Origin: Chrysochromulina parva
Taxonomy: Eukaryota > Haptophyta > Prymnesiales > Chrysochromulinaceae
NCBI GenBank assembly: GCA_002887195.1
Contig: PJAB01000485.1
Coordinates: forward strand, 1 to 25,559
Length of the DNA stretch: 25,559 nucleotides
Reading direction: 5' to 3'
Below are positions 12,001-18,334 of this stretch, piece by piece. A model generated the notes under the pieces. That model saw only the letters and a list, made by a program, of their open reading frames with translations, made no database searches and was not told where the DNA came from. The position numbers were made by a program, and so were the translations under genes. Each line of letters opens with the position of its first letter. Within the stretch, counting starts at the first letter, position 1.

Positions 12001-15000
12001 TAGCTCTGGGCGCTCTCATAAAAGTCAATTGGATCCTTGAACCCTAATGAGGCAATGTCCTTGCACATGAGCGTGGCCTCGTCATCGTCGCGCGCCGACT
12101 CGACTACCAGCTTCTTCGCCACCTGATGAGGGAGGCAATCAGACGTCATCAGAGGTCATCAGATAGGCCATCAGACAGACCGTCTCGACGCAATCTCGAC
12201 GCAATCTCGACGCAATCTCGACGCAATCTCGACGCAATCTCGACGCACCTTGAGGAAGATCTCTTCGCATGCCTCGGCCACGACGTACGCCTCGTTGGTG
12301 CGGGACAAAATCTCTTCCCATTTCTTGACCGCAGCGATTGCCTCGGAGACCTCGCTACCCTGCAGCCCCGCCTTGAAGTTGGCGAGGTTGCCACTCGCCT
12401 TCGCCTTCTCATGCGCCCTCTTCTTGTTCTCGGACGCGACATCCTCGATCGCCTTCCTCTCCTTTTGAAGCAGCATCCCGAGCCGTTTGGCCACCTGTCG
12501 AGCGCGGGGCACAGCGCTGCGGTGAGCACTTGCATGCAAGGCAGGCCCTCCGTGGCAATCCAAGTCATCAACAGACGTCATCAACACGGACGATATCGAC
12601 GGAACTTATGCTCGAGCTCTTCCTTGCCCTTCGCAATCAGCGGCAATCAGAGGTCCTCCTCACCTTATGCTCGAGCTCTTCCTTGCCCTTCGCCTTCGGA
12701 GGGAGCATATCCTCCATGATCGTCGCTTCGAACCTGGACTTGAACTCGTCTGGTGAATTGCCGAGCACGTGGGTTTGGCACGCGGCGTCGAGGCGGCTGA
12801 GGAGGGACACCTGATGACCGACGCAATCAGCAGAGGTCATCCGAGGCAATCAAAGGTCCCTCGAGGCAATCAAAGGTCCTCCGAGGCAATCAAAGGTCCC
12901 TGGAGGCAATCAAAGGTCCTCCGAGGCAATCAAAGGTCCCTGGAGGCAATCAAAGGTCCTCCGAGGCAATCAAAGGTCCCTCGAGGCCATCAAAGGTCCT
13001 CCGAGGCAATCAAAGGTCCCTCGAGGCAATCAAAGGTCCTCCGAGGCAATCAAAGGTCCCTCGAGGCCATCAAAGGTCCTCCGAGGCAATCAAAGGTCCC
13101 TGGAGGCAATCAAAGGTCCTCCGAGGCAATCAAAGGTCCCTCGAGCATCAAAGGTCCTCCGAGGCAATCAAAGGTCCTCCTCACCTTGCACGGGGTGTCC
13201 TCGCTGCGCAGCTTCGCATCGAGCGACTTGATGTAGGCTGATTTGGGCTTCTCGTCAGTGGCCGCGATCAGCCGCACGCCGGAGATCTCCTTGAGGCGCT
13301 CATCGGGATTGAACTTGGGCCCTTCGCCGGCCGCCGAGTCGGGTAACAACCAGCGGTTCGGGGCCCAGAGGCTCTCGAGCTCGTTGCGCGCACCTGCCAA
13401 ATAGAGGAGACGTTTGCCAAATGAGGGAGGCCCCTCTTCCAAATAAGGGAGATGCCCAGCGAGATCTTTGCATGCACGCGCTCATCACAGCGCGGTGTCC
13501 TCCAGTGTCCAGAGGCAATCAGAGCTCTTGTTGCGCACCGGGCGTGACCTTCTTGTACGCGTCGTCGAGCCGCTTGCGGACCTCACCGAGCGAGAGCAAG
13601 TGGTCAAAGAAGACGTTACCCTCCATCTGGATATTGATCACGCGCCGCTGCTGCTCGTTGGTGAGCGAGCATAGGTTCATCACCACAAAGGTCTTCGAGT
13701 ACGTCTCGAGCCGTACCTGATGACAGACGCAATCAGAGGTCATCAGAGGCCATCAGAGGTCATCAGAGGCCGTCAGGTCTTCGAGTACGTCTCGAGTCGT
13801 ACCCCCTCAGGACGAGACGTGACGAGCACTCGGTTGCCACTCGGCACGACCTCCTTGTGCACAAACTCCTCAATCTGGTCTCGCAAGCCGGCGGCCTCGT
13901 CGACGCCGTCGAGGAGCACCACGAGCGCGCGCATGTCGTATGCCTGCATGAGCATCGAACATTGGGTTGACGAAGCTCATGAGTGGCAATCAAGGACAAT
14001 CAACACGCCTGGCACATTGGGTTGACAAAGCTCACGAGTGGCAATCAAGGACACTCAACACGCCTGCATGAGCATCGTACACCAAGCCTCCAACTTCTTG
14101 CCGCTATACACGGACTCGATGTAACGTTCGAGGAGCGACCTGATGACAGAAGCAATCGGAGGGCAGGTCATTAGAAGCAATCGGAGGCCATCGGAGGTCA
14201 TCAAGGGCAATCAAAGGCCCTCGAGTCGGCTGAGTACGCTCTGAGCTCTGACTTGCCCGGTGGTGTGTGAATGTGAATGTGAATGAGTACGCTCTGACTT
14301 GGCCGCACATGAAACTGGCTGTTCAGTGGTCATCAGTGGTCATCAGCGGCCATCAGTGGTCATCTGTGGTCGTCTGTGACTGTGGTCATCAGTGGTCATC
14401 AGCGGCCATCAGTCTTACTTGCGCCGCTCATAAAACTGATTGTTTTTGCTCTCGACCTCGCGAAGCAGGTAGATGATTCGTTGCACGAAGACGACGATGG
14501 GTACGAGTCGAATCCCGTCGTTCGAGCCCGAGCCGCGCAGCAGTCGGTCGGCGAGCGTGTAGACCGCTTGCTTGGCCATCCACGTCTTACCGGTACCCGG
14601 GCCGGCGCGCACCTGTGGGGAGGTGAGGGCGCCGTAGTGAGCATATGCATGCTTGGCCATCCACGTCTTCCCGGGCCGGTTGCGTCGAATGTGAGCCGGA
14701 GGCGCAATCAGCATGCAATCAGCATGCACTCAGCATGCAATCAGCATGCACTCAGCATGCACTCAGCGTGCACTCAGCGTGCACTCAGCATGCACTCAGC
14801 ATGCACTCAGCATGCACTCAGCATGCAACCAGCATGCAACCAGCATGCAACCAGCATGCAATCAGCATGCAATCAGCATGCAATCAGCATGTAACCAGCG
14901 CGCACCAGGGTCGGTTGGGTCGAATGTGAGCCGGAGGCGCGGTTGGGAGATGGCACGAGATAGAGCTTGACGAGATCAAGTACGTTCTCGACCTTCCACT

Positions 15001-18000
15001 CAGCTGGGATGGGGCGGCAGTTATCTTGCGCATCCGTCGCAGTCGAGATGTGCAGCGTCTGGTCCTTGATGCGCAGATTGTTACCAGTGATCGCATCCTC
15101 GACGAGGGCCTCGCGCACAACGATGTCCTCGAGGTAGTTGGCTCGGGCGCCTTCGTATTGGGCGACCGAGGGAAAGCGCTGCACGCTGTGGTTAAACTCG
15201 TTCAGAGCTGCCGTCCAAACGGGGCATTGGGCGGCAATTAGGGAGGCCATCAGTCGTTAAACTCGTTCAGAGCTGCCGTCCAGTGCAGCGCGAGCACACT
15301 CAGAGTTTGACTCGGAGGCAGTCGGTGTGCGTCATCAGCATGCACTCACCCTCCATCACCATGAACTCACCCGCCATCAGTCGGTGTGCGTCATCAGATG
15401 CACTCAGTTCTCCTCATCAGATGGCACTCAGACGCAATCAGCATGCGCTCACCCGCCACCAAGATGATCGCCGACTGCCCCGGGATCGTCGACACGTACG
15501 CTCGCACCGAGAGCTCCTTTGTCTCTTCATCTTGCACCTGCCAAATCAGGGTGGGGAGCTCTTTCGTCTTCGCATTGCGATCTCACCGTTCGGAGCTCAA
15601 TTAAGGGCAATCAAGGGCACTCAAGGATCGCAATCTCACCGTCCGGAGCTCCAGGATGTGAACCGGCATCTTGTTCGTCAGCAAGCCGACTCGCTCGGAG
15701 TTGGCCGGGTCGCACCCCGAGTGCATCACGAGAGGCTTCTTCCTATTTAGGATCCAAGCCTCGTCCTCATCAATCGCATCGGCCTCGCCCTCCTTGGCTT
15801 TCTTCGCCGCCGCGGCCGCCTCCTCCTCCGGAGAGAGCCTGCTCGAGATTATGCGAGATTCGACCTCCGCGAGGTGACCACCACGGCCATCAAGGTCCAT
15901 CAAGGGAGATCGCTCCTCCGCGAGATTCGACCTCCGCGAGGTGACCACGGCGTGACTTCCAGGGCCATCAAGGGCCATCAAGGGCCATCAAGGGCCATCA
16001 AGGGCCATCAAGGGCCATCAAGGGCAATCAAGGGAGATCGCACCTTCGCGAGATTCGATCTCCGAGGGGCTTCGAGTCTTTCTCGACCGGCGGGATGGCG
16101 ATCGTGAGCGCCGACAGGTCCGCCCCCTCGGGGGCTGCGTCCGCGATCTCCTTTTTGCACAGCAGCTGCTTTTGGTCCTTCGAGACGATCGTGATCCAGC
16201 CCGAGATATGCTTACCTGATGTGGGCGAGATCGGGACGAGATGGGCGAGATGGGCGAGATGGGCGAGATCCAGCCCGAGATATGCTTACCCTCGACCCGC
16301 ATCTGGTGCCGCGAGCCCATGTGGATTGGGATCTCCGGCTCCGGCCACGGCTCCACCACGGCATCCACGCACCTGTGGGGAACAGGAAGGGAACGGCGCC
16401 GTGGTGAGCGCGTGCATGCGAGGCGTGGCCACGGCTCCATTCACGGCTCCATTCACGGCATCCACGCACGAGTTCTCATGTACGATGAGCAGCCGCGTGC
16501 CGGGCTGGTGACGCGGGTTGGTCGCGGTGACGACCGTGAACGGCGTCGGGTCGACGGTCAGCTCCGAGTCGGAACCTGTGCGAAACGCGAGCGCCGTGGT
16601 GAGCACGTGCATGCATGCGTAGCCCCTCAAGGCTCGACCGTTGGCTCGACCGTTGGCTCCGAGCCGGAGCGCGGGCGCCGTGGTGAGCATTTGCATGCAT
16701 GCTGGGCCGGTACCGTCTCGGCGCATCTCCCGACTCTGATTGCCTCTCTCATCATGCAATCATCATGCAATCATCATGCAATCATCATGCAATCATCACG
16801 CAATCATCAGGCAATCATCACGCAATCAGCAGGCAATCAGGTACGTACCGTCTCGGCGCACCACGACGTAGTCGTCGCGCAGCGCTCGCTGAAGTGTGGA
16901 GGCGATGCCCTCGGTCGCGCCAGGCTTGCGAACTGCGAGACGCGCGCCTTCCCCACAGCCATAGGCGAGCCACGGGTTGACCCTAATTAGGGAGAGAAGG
17001 GTGCCGTGGTGAGCGCTTGCATGCAAGCTACACGTCATGAGTCTTCGTGGGCTTGCGTACCTAATTAGGGCGACCTTGGCGACGCTGTCCTCGTTCTTGA
17101 CGCGCGAAACGGCCTTCCAATCGAGGCGCAGCTCGAGGTAGCCATCGCTCTGCAGCCCGTCATGCACGATGCCGTGCTCGGAGCCTACCTTCCAGTCATT
17201 GTTGAACTCGAAGCGATCCTCGATGGGTGTGCCCTTCTCAGGCGTGATCTTGATGCGTCCGAGCACCTTACCCGAAGTGAGCGAGCGAAGCTCCGTCGTC
17301 TCCGCCTCGGGCAGCGTGGAGAGATCGCCGTGCAGCAGCTCAAAAGAAGCCTCGTAGCAATTGAACATGAGCACCACACGCCCCGGGGGTACCCGCTCGT
17401 GCCGCGACGGCGCGAGCTCGTCGGGCCGTCCTACCGGTCGCTTGTTCTCATTGCGCTGGAAGCGGGCCTCCTGCTTGGGTGGACCCGCCCCGCACTTGTG
17501 GACGAGTGCCTCGCGCGTCTTTTCGTCCAACGGCTTGCGGTTCAGCAGATCGTCTGTGAAGAACTCAACCTTCTTCTGTGAAGGGCCAGAGCTGCCCTTC
17601 TCATCCTTCTTCTTCTCGCCGCCCTCCTTGGGCGCGCTCGTGGCGGCCACCGCGGCCGCGATGGCGCTCGGCGGCAGAGCCGACGTAGAACTCTTGGGTC
17701 CTTCTTTGGGAGCGATGAGCTTGGTGGCCGCGGCGGCGAGCTTGGAGCCGCCGCCCGGCTTCTCGTCTGCCACCTTCTTCGAGCGCGGCGTCGCCGGCTT
17801 GGCATCCTTGTCCTTCCCGCGCGGCGTCGGCTGCTTGCCGTCCTTCCCGCGCGGCGTCGGCGGCTTCCCTGTCGGCGCCGCCGCCGTTGCGCTGGTGCTG
17901 GCCTGATCCTTGAGGAAGGGAGACGTGGTTTTCCCGGCCGGCGCGGGCGCCGCCACCTTGCCGTTGGCTGCCGGCTTGGCCGGAGCAGCAGCAGCAGCTG

Positions 18001-18157
18001 ATGCAGCAGGAGTTGACCGGTCCGACTTGGCGGGCGCGGCACCGTTTGTGCCCCGGTCCGAGTCGCCGCCCATCCGCGCGGTCGGCGGCCTGTCCTTATC
18101 TTTGGCAGGCATCTTCGGCAGTGCCGTCAAGCCGGGACCCTTGGCTGCTGGTGGCAT
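1..18157 (-). CDS. Giant NACHT-LRR-Roc-COR (Roco/NLR-like) protein, 48 exons, 3' end outside window
   Basis: Probable multidomain signalling NTPase/GTPase, presumably cytosolic. The spliced frame has 10107 nt (3369 codons) with all 47 junctions phase-consistent and no stop. Approximate residues: 1-195 Ala/Pro/Lys low complexity with repeated TPRGKD; 196-757 unidentified; 761-767 GPGTGKT (Walker A); 854-863 LVVLLDGVDE (Walker B); 888-894 VTSRPEG; 900-1600 mostly helical, Lys/Glu-rich in places; 1643-1660 FKHLSFQEG, an NLR-like helical motif; 1735-2630 leucine-rich repeats; 2646-2653 GHAQSGKT, 2697 DIPGG and 2759 TKGD (Roc G1, G3, G4); 2828-3180 COR (LNPQFIQQLL, WMMPSRLP, IPYGIFERLL); 3247-3290 CPTC...CEPC...HxHHC. 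Known family biology: Roc-COR GTPases dimerise through COR, and NACHT domains oligomerise on ligand sensing by the LRR. The start is the first ATG of a clean 1097-nt exon lying 177 nt after the neighbouring gene's stop. No kinase domain is reached before the edge. The organisation as a single gene is inferred from splice phases; no transcript is available here. Confidence 0.85.
221..495 (-). other. Cys/His zinc-ribbon-like module, exon 47
   Basis: The exon encodes CPTC (residues 3247-3250), CEPC (3278-3281) and MHLHHC (3285-3290). The CxxC...CxxC spacing of 27 residues fits a zinc ribbon or a small treble-clef finger. It lies about 65 residues after the COR domain, where LRRK-type proteins would have a kinase. 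I do not recognise a named family for it. Confidence 0.5.
710..748 (-). mobile_element. Introner-like core, intron 45
   Basis: Matches the ~40-nt core seen throughout the window. On the minus strand it runs CATGCATGCGCTCACC, then the ACGGCGCC block, and ends GCCTCCCCACAG, which is the 3' splice site. Too short to encode anything, so non-autonomous if mobile. Confidence 0.65.
782..909. repeat. 20-nt tandem array in intron 45
   Basis: About six direct copies of a 20-nt unit that reads TCGCAATCAGGGCTCATCAG on the plus strand. It lies between the duplicated exon edge (near 910-927 and again near 765-790) and the introner core at 710-748. Confidence 0.85.
1005..1137 (-). mobile_element. Three degenerate introner-like cores, intron 44
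   Basis: The GGCGCCGTCGTGAGC block occurs three times (about 1019, 1055, 1109). The copy of the exon edge TCGGGTTCGCGGCAGGGC also occurs twice, so the unit was tandemly duplicated after insertion. Confidence 0.6.
1393..1499 (-). repeat. Intron 43 filled with a 22-nt dimer of the decamer repeat
   Basis: Five near-identical units of GATGAGGGAGGCA(A/C)TCAG type (plus-strand reading), alternating AATC and ACTC. The intron and the next exon both begin GTCTG. Its 3' end on the minus strand is GCCTCCCTCATCAG. Confidence 0.8.
1970..2038 (-). mobile_element. Two introner-like cores, intron 41
   Basis: GGCGCCGTGGTGAGCA occurs at about 1973 and 2004, the second followed by TGCATGCAAGG. The intron ends in CTTTCCCCACAG on the minus strand. 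Confidence 0.6.
3041..3379 (-). repeat. Intron 37: exon-edge copies plus GGCGTCATCA decamers
   Basis: The end of exon 37 (about 36 nt, exonic copy at 3371-3407) recurs at 3149-3184, 3229-3264 and 3300-3336, each followed by runs of GGCGTCATCA. The intronic copies share one difference from the exon (cgcc versus cacc), so they were amplified from one intronic ancestor. Each carries the same potential 5' splice site GTGCGCGCC. Confidence 0.8.
3489..3600. repeat. 12-nt minisatellite, nine copies, in intron 36
   Basis: The unit reads AATTAGGGAGGC on the plus strand and is perfectly repeated about nine times, filling most of a 140-nt intron. Because 12 is a multiple of three it gives misleading open frames (LIAS or REAI repeats) on both strands. 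Confidence 0.9.
3887..3926 (-). mobile_element. Introner-like core, intron 35
   Basis: Full-length core. It is flanked by an exact-length 33-nt direct repeat, 3854-3886 (start of exon 36) and 3936-3968 (start of the intron), with one mismatch. The whole 82-nt intron is therefore one exon-edge copy plus one core and a few extra nucleotides. Confidence 0.75.
4124..4567 (-). repeat. Intron 34: four extra copies of the P-loop exon edge
   Basis: The last ~27 nt of exon 34, encoding GHAQSGKT and the 5' splice site, recur at about 4236-4263, 4327-4354, 4403-4430 and 4474-4501. They are separated by TGGCAATCAG-type decamers. The 3' part holds three degenerate introner cores (4140-4220) and ends CACTTCCCCACAG. 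Confidence 0.85.
4862..4901 (-). mobile_element. Introner-like core, intron 33
   Basis: Full-length core, with about 45 nt of imperfect LRR-exon duplication on its far side (4902-4947 resembles 4815-4861). The intron and exon 34 both start GTGCGCTC or a close variant. Confidence 0.7.
5557..5824 (-). repeat. Intron 31: GATGAGGGGGGTCATTAG array with duplicated exon edge
   Basis: About six copies of an 18-19 nt unit (5570-5680), followed by AGAGCTCATC decamers. Positions 5719-5762 are a copy of the exon 31 end at 5820-5862. The minus-strand 3' end is CCACCTCATCAG. Confidence 0.8.
6013..6126 (-). mobile_element. Tandem pair of introner-like cores, intron 30
   Basis: Cores at 6013-6052 and 6091-6126 are separated by a repeated AATCATGAGGGGGCCAATCG segment. 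Only the distal (exon-adjacent) copy keeps CCCCACAG; the inner copy has lost its CAG. Confidence 0.7.
6489..6528 (-). mobile_element. Introner-like core, intron 29
   Basis: Full-length core in a 79-nt intron. The intron begins GTACGTTACG and exon 30 begins GTTCGTTACG, so both edges are copies of the same ~30-nt exon sequence. Confidence 0.7.
7380..7552 (-). repeat. Intron 26: AGGTCATCAG decamer array
   Basis: About fourteen decamers of the type AG(A)GG(C/T)(C/A)ATCAG fill the intron. No introner core or long exon copy is seen. The following exon starts with GT. Confidence 0.8.
8928..9131. repeat. 51-nt minisatellite, four copies, in intron 22
   Basis: Four head-to-tail 51-nt units start at about 8928, 8979, 9030 and 9081, with only a few substitutions. 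Each unit begins GAAGTCATCAAGAGGCC and ends CATGCTCTCATTC. Each contains degenerate decamers, so this looks like secondary amplification of older repeat. The unit length is a multiple of three, so it reads open in several frames without being coding. Confidence 0.9.
9694..9908 (-). repeat. Intron 21: AGAGGCCATC/AGAGGCAACC decamer array
   Basis: About fifteen decamers between 9720 and 9870, alternating CCATC, CAACC and CCACC forms, then CGACGCAACC units next to exon 21. No introner core is present. Confidence 0.8.
10567..10710. repeat. 24-nt minisatellite of introner-core sequence, six copies, in intron 19
   Basis: Six perfect head-to-tail 24-nt units, each containing GGCGCCGTGGTGAGCACTCG, which is the middle of the introner core. 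Flanking GGGCCGGTGCTCGCGCTCCT at both ends (about 10534 and 10712) is the duplicated exon edge. This is the clearest case of the core itself being tandemly amplified. Confidence 0.9.
12185..12248. repeat. 11-nt tandem array in intron 15
   Basis: CGACGCAATCT repeated about six times immediately inside the 5' splice site of intron 15 (minus strand GTGCGTCGAGATTGCG). Confidence 0.85.
12811..13184 (-). repeat. Intron 13: 20-nt alternating tandem array
   Basis: About seventeen 20-nt units between 12838 and 13180, built from GAGGCAATCAAAGGTCC with alternating CTC, CTG and TCC endings, giving a 40-nt higher-order period. The intron is 374 nt, the second longest found. Confidence 0.85.
13462..13498 (+). 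mobile_element. Introner-like core in reversed orientation, intron 12
   Basis: Here the plus strand reads TTGCATGCACGCGCTC then ATCACAGCGC, which is the orientation seen on the minus strand in all other introns. The intron still splices on the minus strand, using an unrelated end (CTATTTGGCAG). Confidence 0.55.
13539..14612 (-). other. NACHT-type NTPase module (exons 9-12)
   Basis: Exon 9 opens with the P-loop GPGTGKT (residues 761-767). Exon 11 carries the hydrophobic Walker B strand LVVLLDGVDE followed by AAG (854-866), then VTSRPEG (888-894). The G-V-D-E form with a second acidic residue and the T-S-R-P-E motif are typical of NACHT domains in NLR proteins, and fit less well with AAA+ or NB-ARC. 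Exon 12 continues in helical sequence. The expected activity is ATP/GTP binding and nucleotide-controlled oligomerisation, by family analogy only. Confidence 0.8.
14613..14652 (-). mobile_element. Introner-like core, intron 8
   Basis: Full-length core adjacent to the NACHT P-loop exon. Immediately inside it, 14653-14700 duplicates the P-loop exon (TTGGCCATCCACGTCTT). Further in come the 11-nt array and a second copy of the exon 8 edge. Confidence 0.7.
14700..14895. repeat. 11-nt CAATCAGCATG array in intron 8
   Basis: About seventeen copies of CA(A/C)TCAGCATG between the duplicated edge of exon 8 and an introner core. The unit contains the palindrome GCATGC shared with the introner end. Confidence 0.85.
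15958..16030. repeat. AGGGCCATCA decamer array in intron 5
   Basis: Seven perfect or near-perfect decamers. They sit between the exon 5 edge (16044) and duplicated copies of that edge near 15930 and 15863. Confidence 0.85.
16373..16419 (-). mobile_element. Introner-like core, intron 3
   Basis: Core with a small internal insertion (AACAGGAAGGGAAC). The intron and exon 4 share the first 16 nt exactly (GTGCGTGGATGCCGTG). Confidence 0.65.
16576..16701 (-). mobile_element. Two introner-like cores with nested exon copies, intron 2
   Basis: Cores lie at 16576-16617 and about 16668-16701. Between them are two partial copies of the start of exon 3 (CTCGACCGTTGGCTC-type). The distal core ends TTTCGCACAG rather than the usual CCCCACAG. 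Confidence 0.6.
16748..16840. repeat. CATCATGCAAT array in intron 2
   Basis: About eight 11-nt units (ATCATGCAATC and variants) next to the 5' splice site of intron 2. Further inside the intron are a second copy of the exon 2 edge (16716-16735) and two introner cores. Confidence 0.8.
16983..17060 (-). mobile_element. Introner-like intron 1 with an 11-nt flanking repeat
   Basis: The 78-nt intron is bounded by CCCTAATTAGG at both splice junctions, which resembles a target-site duplication. A core copy (GTGCCGTGGTGAGCGC...TGCATGCAAG) lies at about 17000-17030. Its short flanking repeat makes it look most like a classic introner insertion. Confidence 0.65.
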
Positions 18158-18334
18158 GGCGGCCGGCGGCCCTCCTCACGCTCGAGCCGAGGTGGTCGTC
18201 GCGAGGAGCCGAGGTGGCTGTCGCGCGGTGGTCAACCGCGCAGCACTGGGTCCTGCAAGACTCGGTTTTGGTGGCGAGAGTTCATGGATATGTTCAAAAC
18301 AGCGCGTCGAAACGGTTTTGACGAAACAACAGAA

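Larger units (their letters stand above)
1..18157 (-). other. Exon map of the giant Roco gene
   Basis: Exons on the minus strand (high to low): 1 18157-17061; 2 16982-16849; 3 16575-16470; 4 16372-16290; 5 16215-16044; 6 15931-15640; 7 15537-15453; 8 15207-14906; 9 14612-14419; 10 14139-14064; 11 13943-13803; 12 13716-13539; 13 13393-13185; 14 12810-12664; 15 12494-12249; 16 12122-11799; 17 11573-11424; 18 11250-11140; 19 11034-10705; 20 10550-10366; 21 10167-9909; 22 9693-9179; 23 8896-8780; 24 8596-8436; 25 8288-7899; 26 7725-7553; 27 7379-7186; 28 7115-6927; 29 6742-6568; 30 6488-6171; 31 6012-5825; 32 5556-5356; 33 5268-5046; 34 4861-4568; 35 4123-3969; 36 3886-3613; 37 3472-3380; 38 3040-2860; 39 2763-2609; 40 2506-2314; 41 2119-2059; 42 1929-1767; 43 1595-1500; 44 1392-1177; 45 1004-928; 46 709-643; 47 495-221; 48 142-1. 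Introns run from 70 to 444 nt and make up about 44% of the gene. Forty-five are GT-AG; introns 10 and 40 are best read as GC-AG. The least certain junctions are 5/6, 7/8, 19/20 and 21/22. Confidence 0.8.

Noticed and set aside
12769..13236. Long plus-strand open frame of repeated Arg-Gln-Ser-Lys-Val residues
   Set aside because: It is a translation of the intron 13 tandem array; the unit length gives open frames without coding bias, and a well-supported minus-strand gene runs through it.
14064..14139. A GT donor inside exon 10 (GTGTACGATG) instead of the GC donor
   Set aside because: It breaks the reading frame with the Walker B exon and would remove the conserved-looking residues TMLMQ.
782..15957. 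Regularly spaced short repeats that might suggest CRISPR arrays
   Set aside because: The units are contiguous, lack unique spacers of constant length, lie inside introns of a eukaryotic gene, and there are no cas genes.
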